From Dryococelus australis (Eukaryota; Arthropoda; Insecta; Phasmatodea; Phasmatidae), in the NCBI GenBank assembly GCA_029891345.1, contig CM057002.1, positions 22,058,795 through 22,122,794 on the forward strand: a stretch of 64,000 nucleotides of DNA, given 5' to 3'. The notes under the pieces were generated by a model that did not search any database, was not told where the DNA came from, and was given only the letters and a program-made list of their open reading frames with translations. Positions 45,966 to 58,439 of the stretch are shown piece after piece (positions within the stretch are counted from its first letter, which is position 1; each line of letters starts with the position of its first letter). The position numbers and the translations under genes were made by a program.

Positions 45966-46176
45966 CGAATATAGAAAGTTTACATTTTGCGAGTAGTTTA
46001 ATATTTTTGGCTTAATTCTAATTGTGGGTTATTCATATTCAGTCTGTTGTAAAGAGTCGAGAAATTATTAATAAAATACAAATATATTCTAGACTTTCTC
46101 CAACAAGCAGATAATACACCATTCAAATTAAGCCAAAAATATTAAACGACTCGCAAAATGTAAACTTTCTACAATC
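45966..46176. repeat. Inverted repeat with about 55-bp arms and about 95-bp spacer
   Basis: AGAAAGTTTACATTTTGCGAG at the left and its reverse complement at the right, both extended by TTTAATATTTTTGGCTTAATT. Similar single arms occur near 41240-41290 and 51440-51510. Confidence 0.75.
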
Positions 46177-46344
46177 AAACTTTGTTAGCAATTATTATGA
46201 ATCCGAAATTATAATGTGAAAACTGATAATTTCGGCCAAAGTGTTGAAGCCGAGTCTTTACTACGTTCCTTATTATATAGGTACTTCAACTACGATGTAG
46301 GCCTAAGTAATTATATCGCGGAATTCTTGAGCAGTAGTATATAT

Positions 46345-46619
46345 TGACCTGCGAAATTCTACTTCGCATCACTGTATAAGTATACCTACTCGAGCCTAAG
46401 TCTTTTCTTCATCGGCTACTGCCTAATTGTGAAGCCACTCCCTTTCTGACAGAACTACACGTGATTGGGGCACACGACCGCCATGTCTTCATTTATTGGC
46501 GCACAGTTATTCTGAGCGTGTCAAATAAATTATTGTCGAATGGCAAACGTATTACAAATGTGCGTATTTTTCAGTTTAAAATGTCGCCAAACAATAACGC
46601 GAATTTTGCAGGACTCTAA
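46345..46619 (-). mobile_element. MITE family C
   Basis: GACCTGCGAAATTCTAC / AACGCGAATTTTGCAGGACTCTA. Confidence 0.7.
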
Positions 46620-46901
46620 AGTAAGTCATTATTTTAGTTGGCTAATTCGGGTTTCGGAAACTTTTAGGTTACTAAGGATGCCAATTCGAACACTATGATA
46701 AGACTGCTTATGCCGTCAGTTTCTGCGAACTTTGTCCAGATTCATTAGTTTTTTCAACCATTTTCGCATATTCACGTGAACTTCTTAGTGGTAGGCTCTA
46801 TATGAGGCCCTGATTGGCCAGCACGAGCGATGCACATTGCACAGCCGCAACATCCTGATGTGCGCAGCTCGTCTGTGCAGCTTTTTTAATCACCGTTTTA
46901 G

Positions 46902-47189
46902 TAGGGATAGGAAAATTTTGCGAATTAATTTCAGGGCAAGCTAGACTTGAAACACGTGTACACCAGTAATTTTTTGCAAGTTGGATCACAGTTCATCAGC
47001 ACACCCTGGACGACTCTGAGCCAATAGCAGACTTGCAAGGAAACAAGTAGCGAGTGCCATACTACCAGGTGTGGAGTAACATTGGCTACTCCCCGAGGCA
47101 GTAGCCAATGAACAAACATCTCAGTCTCGAGTGTATACACGACTGTGGAGTCTAGCCAACAGTTCATTGAACTCGGGAAATTTTCCTAC
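46902..47189 (-). mobile_element. MITE family D
   Basis: TAGGGATAGGAAAATTTTGC on one side, GGGAAATTTTCCTA on the other. Confidence 0.75.
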
Positions 47190-47515
47190 GTTTTAGTGCG
47201 GTTTCAAAATTTACGCAGGATTCACTTACCACCATATAAAAAAAAAAAACTTCCTTGCACTTCTAAGAAACTTTCAACAGTTCAATGAATTTCAGTTTTA
47301 AATGCCGATGTTCACTGGATAAATAATAATTAGCTAATGTGACAGCCACAAAACGATTTGTTGGTGTGCACTTTGCCAATATTTTTTTTTAACGATGAGT
47401 ACTATTTAGCTGACACCACTGAAATTTTCTAGCATCCTAAAAATTATTTCGTGGTTACAACAAAAATGTTTGGCAGGGTGACGGCCTATAAAATATTGTT
47501 TCCCGTGTGTAGCGA

Positions 47516-47563
47516 AGTAACTGCTACACTTACGAAATACATTTCGTAAGTGTAGCAGTTACT
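47516..47563. repeat. Perfect 23-bp inverted repeat with 2-bp spacer
   Basis: The left arm 47516-47538 and right arm 47541-47563 are exact reverse complements; the spacer is AC. It can form a cruciform in DNA or a tight hairpin in RNA. Confidence 0.95.
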
Positions 47564-47767
47564 ACCTACAAGTGTTACAAGTTTGCAGTAAATTTACGTA
47601 TTCTTTTTCTGTGAATTCCTATGAATTTGCATTAAAAGCATTAATATAAGTAATAAAATATCGCCTGTGAACTGGGACAGTGAGTGATAAGACCACCCTA
47701 ACAACGTTTGAAGAAATTTGGTGTCTGAGATGAAAATTTCCATAACATATTTTCCCTTACGTACACA

Positions 47768-47832
47768 CATTTATAATGTATAATACATTATAATGTATTT
47801 ATAATACATTTATACTGCATTCGCAGTATTAT
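47768..47832. repeat. AT-rich palindromic tract
   Basis: Alternating TATAATGTAT/ATACATTATA words give several overlapping hairpins. Confidence 0.5.
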
Positions 47833-47839
47833 AACCCTT

Positions 47840-48600
47840 TTCGGATCATATTTTTTACCTTATGTATGACATGCTTAGTTGTTTCCTAATTATGCAATGT
47901 ATCACACGCGTTTTACACTTCTGTAAACATAAAAGTATTTTACTTTCGGTTAATTTCGAATTTTACTTATATTTTTTTATAAGTTATATTTAATTTGTAA
48001 TTAATATGAGGACTTTGAGGACTATACTCGAGGGCAAAACTTGTTTGAACGTTTAATTCCACATAAAAAATAAAACTGGTCCACGCATGCTTACACATTT
48101 CCCCTATTTCATAAGGGTTTCAAACATGAACTAATACAACATCCACAACGAACTTCGTAAATGAACGACAAATTTTTGTGTGGTCATGAAAATCAACACG
48201 ATGGGGTGCATATCTTGTTACATACTAAAGAACATTTGGTTGTAAAACGGTAAACTCGGTAGTCCATTGGTTAGCAGCAGCCCAATAAGGGGAGACTGGT
48301 GGCGTTTTGACCAGTATAATGGAGTTACGTGACAGTACGGATAATAGAATATGATGTCCCTGCAGCGGTATGGATATAGGTGAACTAACGTCTAGCTTGT
48401 CTTAATTGCTGCTAAAAGTGTGCCGACCCCAAAGAGTTAATAAAGCACAAAATAGGTGTGTTGTTAATGTCTAGTAATAGTCTACATAGTTCTCATACAA
48501 GATATTATTAAAGAGAGTCTGCTCAAATATGGTTGGCTAAGCTTTGCTTGCATGAGGCGGAGGAATATCCTAGAACTATAACTTGAACAGGGCTTAGTTG
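47840..48600 (+). repeat. Interspersed repeat family J, interrupted copy
   Basis: The left part is 47840-48010 and the right part 48435-48600 (AGCTTTGCTTGCATGAGGCGG). About 420 bp of unrelated DNA lie between. Confidence 0.5.
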
Positions 48601-48749
48601 TAAACATGAATGGATTACAGTTTTCCTTTATTTATTGGCAATGCGACTTTGTAGGCAATATTTGCTTAATTAACTGCGCCAATTACAATTAAGGTACTCC
48701 GATACTAAACGTCCGTAATTCGCTGGCATGGTCCGTAAGATTCAGGTAG

Positions 48750-49160
48750 ACGCTGTTCACGGTAAAATGAGCACTTTAGAAAGCCCTGCTTGAGATCTAC
48801 TTGTATGCACGTTGTGTATTTTCCGCCTTATGAAAATTTAACATTGGCACGAGCCTCATCACTTTATCCATGCGTCGTTCATGTGAAACTGGAATTATTA
48901 GGAAAGAAAATAATTTACAAATATGGTAATTCTTATTCTTCGATGCATTACCGGAAAACAGAAAGCGAAAGGAATAATTTTAAGTATCACAAATCGTTAC
49001 CCAACACTATTTATTCGACGTTAAGATACGGAACTACTTTCCATTTGTCGTTGCCAACTTAACTGGGCGCATATCACTCAGTGCGCCATGCAGTTAGGAG
49101 TAGTGACCTTTTTTTAAGGTTGATTTCAAAAGTGCTCACTGTATCGTGAACAACCTTTAT
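48750..49160 (+). mobile_element. MITE family F
   Basis: GCTGTTCACGGTAAAATGAG / TGCTCACTGTATCGTGAACAA. Confidence 0.8.
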
Positions 49161-49952
49161 GGTGCTATAACTAAAAGGGACGTAGGATACAAAGTATTTT
49201 TAAATTCAGCTGGCCATGGAATTTTCAGGAAGATCGGGTAACTTTATAGGTTAATGGGTATACAAATGGGATACTTCAATGAAAAGGATACTTTCGAGAG
49301 ATTAATTTTGTTTCTTAATCTTGATCCAGAGCATTTTCCCCCTCCGATTTATTTTGTTTAGCTCAATTGTTTAGTTCTCTCTTTGATATTATGTATGCAT
49401 AATTTTTGTAATTATATAATTTGCTTAACGCATACTGCAATATTTCGAAATATTCTAATGCATCTACAGAGTAGCCAATACATTACTGGCAAAGTTCAGT
49501 TTATTTTTAACTGCTTTTAGACTACTAACCCACATACCTATGTGTATTTTGCTTCAAGATCTAACCTACAGCATTCTCTAAAGGAAATCATACATATTGT
49601 ATACATAACTCTTAACCTGTGTAGCCTTGTCAAATAAATAAATAGCAGGATCAGTTGCGATCTCTGAATCGTAACAAAATGTCGCTATGTGAAGTCTTTA
49701 AGTTTTCCATTTGTGTGAAAGAGTTCAGTCTAACTTGCAACCGGATGACTCAGAAATTTGTTTTCTTGACTATGCACAAATTAAGAAAATGTGCTCGCAA
49801 AACGAAAGTTTTTGGTTAAGTAAAATATTTATTGATTGTGTTATTTAAAAAATTACAAAAAAAATTTTGTGTAGGGCCTGTTTACTACAACTTGTAGTGT
49901 TTTGTGGCGTCCGCTATATTTATTTGCAACTCTAAGTTTAGAATATTTACGG
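49161..49952. other. No gene seen
   Basis: AT-rich, no repeat match noticed. Confidence 0.4.
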
Positions 49953-49974
49953 TTACGAACGCATATCATTATTA

Positions 49975-50168
49975 GGGGCCGCGGTGGTGTAGTGGTTAGA
50001 ATACTCGCCTCCCACCTAGGCGAACCGGAGTCGCTCCCGGATTTTCGCAAATGGGAATCGTGCAGGACTATGCTGCTGGTCAGCGGGTTTTCTCGGGGAT
50101 CTCCCGTTTTACACTCCTTTTCATTCCCGTGCTGTTCCATACTCATCTCGCTTCACCCTCATCGGCTC
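49975..50168 (+). mobile_element. tRNA-derived SINE
   Basis: Head GGGGCCGCGGTGGTGTAGTGG with a shortened region around box B. TTACGAACG flanks both sides (49953 and 50169), the likely target-site duplication. The 3' tail is shortened. Confidence 0.75.
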
Positions 50169-50354
50169 TTACGAACGTATTAGATTTTTGCAAAGGCAAC
50201 ACATAGTACTCGTCCTACAGATAAAGGACTGAGTGATATTCAGTGGGCTGGGAATGCGAACCAGGAAACGAGGTCTGCCTGGGTGTTTGTCAGGGTTACA
50301 CAGAATGTGTTAGAAGCATCGCAGTTTCAAACGTTCTTGTTGGACAATACAGAC

Positions 50355-50600
50355 ACGTAAAGTTCACGTAATAATTTGTCAACAGAATACATAGACTTCA
50401 AACACTTGCGAATTTCTATTGCCGTTTTGAATGGATGTTACTTTATTTGGCACTCTGTCCATGTTCCAGTTAGCACTTCTTGTTCTCAAACTAGTCACGG
50501 AACCTGCGCGATTTTGTCAACAAAATCATTGATGACGTATTTTTATAGCTTGCGTTTTGTCGACTCTGAAGCTGACCAGTTACCAAATACAAAATAAAAG
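50355..50600 (+). mobile_element. MITE family C, diverged or truncated
   Basis: AAGTTCACGTAATAATTTG, GACTTCAAACACTTG and an interior similar to C; the right end is not clear. Confidence 0.45.
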
Positions 50601-50780
50601 AATTACCGCCATATTAGTTTTGTCTGCTGTAAACATTTAAGTACATATGCAGGCACGAGGTTATTGAATAAACAAATAGTTATCGTACTCAAAATAATTA
50701 TTTCACAAGGAAATTTGCTGTAATATTTTTGAAATAGGTAGGTAGCCTATTTTCTTACGACAAAATCATTTTTTAAGTAT

Positions 50781-51025
50781 AGTCTATTCGCTGTAAAGTG
50801 AGCACTTTTTAAGGGACTGGTCAAGTTTTCCTTTCAGCCATTTTCTATCTTGCGGCCACTTTTAAGTACAAACATTGCCTACTGAGTGATAAGCACAGTG
50901 CACAGATTTCACCACTCTCAAAAGTTAACGTCTGAACCTACAATCTTCAATAATGGTTAGGGCCTCCTACCTGTTGGGAGGGCCTTAAAAAAAGGGGCTC
51001 ACTTTACCGTGAATAGCCTATAGCT
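50781..51025 (+). mobile_element. MITE family G
   Basis: AGTCTATTCGCTGTAAAGTGA / GCTCACTTTACCGTGAATAGCC. Confidence 0.8.
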
Positions 51026-51584
51026 ATATTTAATGACATGGGCCTACGTAATTGTATGCTTATTTTCAATTTGCAACTCTTCTCTCATACGTCTTCCAGA
51101 AATAATTAAGTTAATTTTTTTGTAAGACTCCCGTGAAGTTTGAATTTTGGCATCATGATACACCAAAATAACAGGCTAGTAGCATGGCGCGCTAGACAGT
51201 TGAATATAGCGGTGTTCGGTCTGAAACCTTACAAATGCTAAATACAAATTTAAAAAAAAAAAATAGGAAGAAACTTAACGGCCTCGGCCAATAAGAAACA
51301 ACTTGCGATGCGCTGGTCGAACCACGTTCAAGAAAACATCCTCAAATTTACTGGCACCAATTAAAAAAAAAAAAATTATATTCTAGTACAGCCTTCTTAG
51401 CCTGCTGAGAATGCCTCTAGCGTGAATGCTGTAAAATATACTTTAATTACGTAGGTGCCTGCGAGTAATTTAAATGTGCAACTCTACCACAATCAATAAT
51501 GCTAACAACTATTATTTAAGTTTAACAAATTGAGGTCTGCACACATTTACTGGCGCTTAAGACAAATTACAAGTGAGTCACCTG
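51026..51584. other. No gene seen
   Basis: Two A runs (about 51250, 51365) and an arm similar to the 45966 inverted repeat. Confidence 0.4.
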
Positions 51585-51665
51585 TATCCACTACTGCAAG
51601 AACACCGGTTCTGTTGGTGCCTGTGGTAGAATTCACCATCGTCCTATTGGTTCAATGGAGAACCT
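51585..51665 (+). repeat. Interspersed repeat family L
   Basis: TATCCACTACTGCAAGAA ... TCTGTTGG ... CGTCCTATTGGTTC, partner of 231-340. Confidence 0.4.
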
Positions 51666-51945
51666 AGCTGATACTGACCCAATCAAATACCCTTTATCCG
51701 TATAAAAGGATTTAAATTATCATGTCCCTTTTTGAGTGGCTATAAAAAAAAGACATTCTATAGTTTGCAATAATATCATCTTTAACGCGCTGTCGTGTTC
51801 TTGTGAGGTCGAATTAAAACACTAACCGAGCAACGACTCCAAAGCCACGCGAGTTCTGTTCCGAACAACAAAGAAATTTTCAAATTAGCTTTGCTCGAGA
51901 TACGTTCAAGCATAGTCTACAAAGTCTTGACATCAATGTGTAGAG

Positions 51946-52243
51946 CTAGTGAGTGACTTTTCGCGAAAAAAAATATGAGTACACGGTAAACTTCAACACC
52001 ATAAGCAACCAACGGTAGTTCGTCTATTGTAATTGGTTGCTGTCTGCTTGAGAAGACGTTTTCATATTTAACCGGGCCACTCAGAATGCGGCAACATCGA
52101 CAGGGCATCTACGTGATTCGTGTACAGACAGTTAACATGTGTCAAATAGGAATTCACCTAATCAAGCAAGGTAAACGAACCTACAGTGTTTTGAAGTATA
52201 ACTTAGCTTGAAATCTTTTCGCGAAATTTCACTACCCTTACTA
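51946..52243. mobile_element. MITE family H
   Basis: CTAGTGAGTGACTTTTCGCG / GCGAAATTTCACTACCC, same orientation and interior as the copy at 42432. Confidence 0.75.
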
Positions 52244-52260
52244 AAGTGGATTTATAACCA

Positions 52261-52500
52261 GAGACCTGAAGAATTCGCTGATTGATTTTGGGACAAGCTA
52301 GAATTCAAAACACGTGAGTTGATATAACTTTAACCATTGGTCCCCACGGTGTTTGACATCTCCTACAGAAGGCTGGCCAAATTGTCGCCTTCCACTGTAA
52401 CAGCACACAGCCAATGCGCATTTGATATCGGTATATGTGCACACAAGACTGTGGCGTTTAGCCTACAGATCCTTAAACTCGCGAATTCTTCAGTTCTTTA
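52261..52500 (-). mobile_element. MITE family B
   Basis: GAGACCTGAAGAATTCGCTG / GAATTCTTCAGTTCTTTA; complete. Confidence 0.8.
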
Positions 52501-52690
52501 GTTAAAATATTGTTCAAAAACTTTTGTCTTCTCCTAATTTTTGTGATTTTCTGCCAAATATTGATCAAGTTAAAGGGCACGAAAACTGGCTTCCGTAAGA
52601 TTGTGCGAAAGCGTGCGCTTGAAAAGATTTACTCTCAAGTTAGACTTCAAATTCTCACGTGCATGCTCGTAAATCTCCTTTGACTATTTA

Positions 52691-52989
52691 CAGGGCCGCG
52701 TGTTTTTCGCGAGAAGATTTACGAGCAGGCTAGACTTCAATATCACGTGTGCACACTTTGCACTCTTCATTTGACCTATTGGCCGCTTGTCTCTGTGTGA
52801 AGGCAGTCTGTTACACGAGCGAGCCAATCAGAATTGAGAGTTTCTCCGATACTGACCGTCCGTGATTCGCAAGCAGGCAGATAAGACGCGTAGCAATTCA
52901 AATTATCCAATAACCAAAGTGATTCCGAACTAAAGTGTATTGGAACACAACCTGTCCTGAAATCTTTTCGCGACTAGCAGGTGGCCCTA
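52691..52989 (+). mobile_element. MITE family A, complete
   Basis: CAGGGCCGCGTGTTTTTCGC at the left, GGTGGCCCTA at the right; standard interior. Confidence 0.8.
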
Positions 52990-54765
52990 ACTATAGGTCC
53001 TACTAATCAGTCTGAAAATTTGGACAAACTTTAACTTTTGGAGGATATATGTAAGTACGTAGGCCTTCTGATCTTGGTTATTGCTGTAATCGTTCAAATT
53101 CATATCTGTATGATATATGTGGGTTTCGTATTTGACATCTATATTTTTTAGTAAGTTTAAAAAAAAATGCAATCTTCTGAGAGGATGTACTAATAAATTG
53201 CGAATGTTTTAGAGGCTAAAAAATTAACATTAACATAGAAACTTGGTGGATAAGACAGATGTATCGTTACTATCTTCATCTTTAAGTTTTTTTTTATATT
53301 TAAAAAGTGGAGAAAAAGTTTTCCCTTATCAGTAAATAATTGAGTGCGTCGTACTTCACAGGAAATTCTGCACTGTAAAGTGCGTTGGTCACGAAAATAT
53401 TTGTTGTTTAACATTTGTACCTCATAACTTACTGTTAAACTTGTAAAAAGCAAAGATTTTCAGAAAATTTAACGAGGGCAACTGAAAGGTAGACCTATAT
53501 TTTAATTCATTTTATGGTATGCTAGGCGAAAGTTATTTTTACAAAACTTCACGTTCAGCCACAAATAAAAAATATGCAAGAATTTCCTTATTTTCAGCAA
53601 TTTTCTGAAATTGGAAAAATATTTCCTGGTTAGGATACATTAATTGTGCCTACATTTCTAGAACAGAAAAACTGGATTTTGACGCGCATTTGTGCGAAAA
53701 CTATGTGCTCAAAAATTATAGTTGCAGCTGCAACCGGAGTACTCGCCATAAATTAAGTGTCCGTCAAAACTTAGAAAGTGATTCGGATAAACTTTGTCCG
53801 TAATTTTTGTGTGTGAAGTTTTAGATGGTAATCAAGTTTATGGAAGGAATTTTCCGTTATCGAGTTCAGTTGAATGATACTTACTATGTGATTATTTTAA
53901 AAAACAAATATTGTACCTGAAAATTAAATATTTTGTTCTTTTTATTTCGAAAATGTTTGAGTAGCCAGTGAAAATGGACAAACATCAAATTGGAGTTTTT
54001 CGAATGCTGTCCCGCGGCCCTTTAATGGGAGGTATTTTATTTATCAAGGTTACTAGTGTCAGGGAAAATCTGGAAAAGTCAGGGGACTATCAGAGAAATT
54101 TGTGCGAGGCCAGGGAATTTAGATTCAAAAGTTATAAATGCAATTAACAAGAAAACAAATATTGGATTGTAGAACGTCTGCTGCATGCGATCTCATTAAT
54201 CGTAGTATCTTTTTATTCCGTATCTGTAGGTAGATTGACAAGCCAGGGGCAATTTTCTTCAGATATATTATTTTTAAGGTTAAAATAGTTTCTTCTTGTT
54301 ACAACAAGCATCCGCATAGTAGAAAAAGTGATTTTATAAGTTATCGTAAACTATTGCCTCTAAAATATTAACTGAAATAGTTATTTGAACACTTTTAGTA
54401 GTCCTCAGTGAATTGATACATAATGTTATGTCTTATATTTATATAGTGACTTTTCTGGTCCTGAGATGTAGCTAGTATTCTACGTCTGTCACCTTTTTCC
54501 ATGTGTCATGTTTGGATGTAATTCTTTTTTAGTATTTTATAAATCTTAGTAACTGTAGGTACAGAAAATAATCCATAGAGGGAGGCTATATTAGTGCTAC
54601 ACGCGTAATATTTTTATTTTATTTTTTAGCAATAAACATAAAAAATAGTTTTTTTTATTAGGAAAAAACTGCGTACCTATAAATGTCAGGGAATTTTCCA
54701 TAAGGATACTGCTACTTAGCCTGTATTAATCTTCATATTTTGTGGCAGTATTCTCTTATTCGTAA
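52990..54765. other. No gene seen
   Basis: AT-rich. GTCAGGGAAAATCTGGAAAAG at about 54058 with related GTCAGGGAATTTTCC at 54683, a recurrent word of unknown origin (also near 57191). Confidence 0.4.
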
Positions 54766-54860
54766 CGACATGAAAAATTCGCGAGTTTAATTACCTGCAG
54801 GCTATCCTCTTCATACAGTCTCATGTGAAAATCTTTCGAGTGCTGGTATAATTCCTAGTC
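54766..54860 (+). mobile_element. MITE family B, left-end fragment
   Basis: GACATGAAAAATTCGCGAG and CCTGCAGGCTA match the left end; the rest diverges. Confidence 0.5.
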
Positions 54861-55459
54861 GAACAAAAGACTAGAGCAACGAATGCAGCAGCAGCTAATG
54901 AATAAGTGATTTCTGCTCGAGAGCGTAGAATGTGAAGGAAGGTGATATTTTATGGCGTTCATCATTCGTCAGTTGTAATCATTTAGTTTAATAATAAAAT
55001 ATAAATTTATAATGAAGTGCTGCAAATGAAAAGTACTTAAGATTTTTTAGTTATTTATTTATAAAATTTTACGTGGCCACCGACAGCCATAAGCCTTGAC
55101 AAGTAAAAACGGTAATTAATATAAAACATAAATAACACAGCTACAACAAAAAATAGGAGCACAGATAACACAAGAATTATATACATTTCTCAAATGAAAT
55201 AAATGAATAGCCTTCATTGTAAGGAGTGCTGGAACCGAAATATAGTTATCTATGTAAGCCCTAAACCAAGGAAAATCTCTTCTGCCCATCTATGTATACC
55301 TACAACGCACTTCTGTATTTTCAGTAATAACTTAGCCTAACACACACACACATACAAAATGTAGACTTTTACAAATAAAATGTGAAAATTAGTTGAAAAA
55401 AAATGTAGCTATTAACCTTATCCGCTACCATCGTCTGTGCTGTTGCCATACACGCATGT

Positions 55460-55702
55460 ATAGGCTGTTCACGATAAAGTGAGCACGTTTTAAGGCCCTC
55501 CTAACAGGCATTAACCACTAATAAATATATGTTATTGCAGCCTCAGACATTAAATTTTGATGGTGGTAAAATGTATACATTCTGTTTATTGGTCACATTG
55601 CAATGTTTATATTAAAAAGCAGCAGGAAGATGGAAATTGGTTGAAAGGAAAAATTTATAAGGGCCTTAAAAAGTGCTCACTTTACCGTGAACGGCGTATA
55701 GT
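55460..55702 (-). mobile_element. MITE family G
   Basis: TAGGCTGTTCACGATAAAGTG / TCACTTTACCGTGAACGGCG. Confidence 0.8.
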
Positions 55703-57414
55703 AATACTGCCTGCATACTAGGCGGTGTATCGCTGCAGCGGTATCTAGTGGAATATTTGTGTGCGTTTTAAACGAAAACGTCGGCTCCAAGGCAGTTGCA
55801 ACAAGGGAACTATTTTTGTTTCGTAGGTCATACTGCTCACAAGCCAGTATCACACGTTCATAATTCCCGACGGTAACAAAGTTGCCGGCAACAAGAGGGT
55901 GGCCACCCAGGAGGTAATTTTCGTAACGGGGAGTCTTATTATTGTGACTTTGCTCTTGTGTTGACGATCCCGATAACATAAAACAATGTTCTGCGATATG
56001 TGCTATCATCACACCACTCCTGGTTTCCTATACTTTGCAAAAATACATTCCAAAATCTCCATTTTCGGGTACTTATTTCGCCCCTAATATATTTTAGGTA
56101 CAAAGCGTCCTACCTACATATTTGCCACTTGATTTTGCATGAGGAATCACCTCACGAAGTTTGTCGGTTGAGGATACAATTACTTATTTTCTTCAGTTTT
56201 ACCATACGACACATTTTTTATTATTAATATACTGAATAATTCTCTGAAAAAAGTACAATAGTGTAAGAAAATTACTTTCGGAAAAAAATTAAACCAGATA
56301 TACGTATTTTATACTGATACATTTTTAGTAGATATAGACCTATTAAAATGATACAAATATAATTCGTTATTTACAGTTAAACATAATTATTCTTGTTATT
56401 TGATGGCTATGAAGAATATTTGTTGGAAATTTGTTGTTTGGATCGTACATGTATCAGTTTTATCTTTAGAGATAATATTCATAAACCAAATATACTAGTC
56501 TATTTATGATTTCTTCACACTTTTTGAATCAAAGCTTTGAAAAAAAAAATCACCCCATCTATGACGTGATTGGTTGTTTTATAAATATATAATGTATCAG
56601 AGGCGTTTTATACTTCTGTTAACACAAAAGTATCTTACTTTTGGTTCAACTAAACTTTTGTTTATATTTTGCCTACAAATTTTTAATATTTCGTTCATAA
56701 TAAATATGAATAAAACTATAAAGAAAATACGTGTGTTGGTAATGATAAGTAAATAATAGTTTTTTGTGCGAAATATCCTTAGACGTAAACTAAGTAAGCA
56801 ATAATGCGGTGCGCTGTAGCGTTAGTGCAATTTGTTTAAACTTAGTTAAGCTTTGTTTGTGTGAGGTGGAGGAGTATCCTGAAAGAAGTTCTTGAGCACG
56901 GCTTCAGAAAAGTTTTACGTAACCGTGATTATTAGGCCTATATAGGCCCACTATAGCCAAAATTAAAACCCTTGTAGCGGATGAACCACACATCGGATGT
57001 CAAAAGAATTGCCACGTGCCAGTCCTGTGACCCCAATAAACATTAACTTCAAACCAAACTTCATGTTAAAATATTTTTTGGAATTTGTACGAATTAAGAT
57101 TTTAAGCTAGAATTATTATATATTCGTTTAAAAACTATATATAATGGACGTTAATTTCCTAAGGATTTGGTATTTTTGCATAACGGTATCAAAGTCAGGA
57201 AAAACTTGGGAAAAATTTTGGACTCAAGCAATTTTCAAATTAATACAAATTAATACAAATTCAGTAGTCAGTAATAAAACATTTTACTTCCAAACAAATG
57301 TATAAGTAAGGGAATTAAACGTTATCATTTAGAGTGAACTATTATTTTAAGTAACCAACTTATTATTTAAATTAATATGCATGCAATTAAAGGCAGGAAC
57401 ATCTTTTTGTTTTT
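55703..57414. other. No gene seen; repeat J inside
   Basis: A minus-strand open frame at 55677-56012 has balanced composition but starts in a MITE and has no recognisable domain. Confidence 0.35.
56505..56925 (+). repeat. Interspersed repeat family J
   Basis: Third copy, with ACTTCTGTTAACACAAAAG and CTTTGTTTGTGTGAGGTGG. Confidence 0.55.
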
Positions 57415-57975
57415 CACCGAGACGTTAAAAATAAAACAGAGAAAGCGTAAGAAATAATTAAAATGATCACAAATGGTTACCTTGCTCGACATTAGCATAC
57501 GGAACTACTTCCCATCCATCTTTACCAACTTTACTCAGTGCGCCCGTTAAAATATAGGCAGGAAAGAGGCATTTACATTTGTCGAAGGTTGATTTCAAAA
57601 GTGTTCACTTTTGAAAGCCCTGCTTCAGATCTACGTATGCACGCTGAGTATCCTTCCACCATATATAGGTCTACGCTTAACATTTCCATAAATCTGCCCT
57701 TTTTATTCTTGCGTCTGTCAATGAAACTGTAAAATTACCAATTCTATATTTTGTGTGCATTAAAAAACAGACAGCAAAAGAATTCATTCCATGAGTTCAC
57801 AAATGTTTATACATAATACTTTTAATTCAACCATAAGACATGGAACTATTTTTTTCCCTCCGTCATTACCAACTTAACTGGACGTACTCCAGTCACTGTG
57901 CCCTTTATAAATATACGCAGATAAGGGCAGTGACAGTTTTTAAATACCGATTTCAAGAGTGCTAAATAAAGTGTG
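57415..57975 (+). mobile_element. Head-to-tail dimer of MITE family F
   Basis: The right half of one copy runs to CAAAAGTGTTCACTTTTGAA, where it passes directly into the left part of a second copy (GCCCTGCTTCAGATCTACG) that continues to 57975. The inner TIRs are fused into one short palindromic joint. Confidence 0.65.
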
Positions 57976-57988
57976 TAAAACCTGTAAG

Positions 57989-58261
57989 TAGGGACAGGAA
58001 AATTTCGCAAATTCATTTCGGGACAAAATAGACGTCAAACACATATACAGCGAAGTCACCTTCGCAAATGGATCACAGTTTATTAGATCCACCCTGCACG
58101 CCTCTGAGCCAATAGCAGACTTGCAAGGAAACACTTTGCGAATCCCATAACTGCCAGGCGCGGGGCAAAAGCCAATGAACACGCAGCTGAGGCTCCAGTA
58201 TGCAGAGGACTGAGGAGTCTAGTCTACCGATCATTGAACTCGCGAATTTTTTAGGTCTCTA
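57989..58261 (-). mobile_element. MITE with one D-type and one B-type end
   Basis: The left end TAGGGACAGGAAAATTTCGC is family D; the right end GCGAATTTTTTAGGTCTCTA is family B; the interior is D-like (GAGCCAATAGCAGACTTGC). Confidence 0.7.
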
Positions 58262-58439
58262 GTTATTACCGTAATCTGTGATAACTGATGTGGTAAGTTC
58301 GCAAGTTATTTGTTAGAGTGCAGAGTGAAGCTGAACTACTTGTGCAGGCGGCCAAGCTGGGACGATGGGCGGCACCAAGCAAAGCGTTAATCCTTTTCGA
58401 ACGAGCAGTTTTTAACCCACACAACTGTTTCCATCGGCG

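Noticed and set aside
55677..56012. 111-codon minus-strand frame
   Set aside because: It starts in a MITE end, has no recognisable domain and lacks splice or start support.
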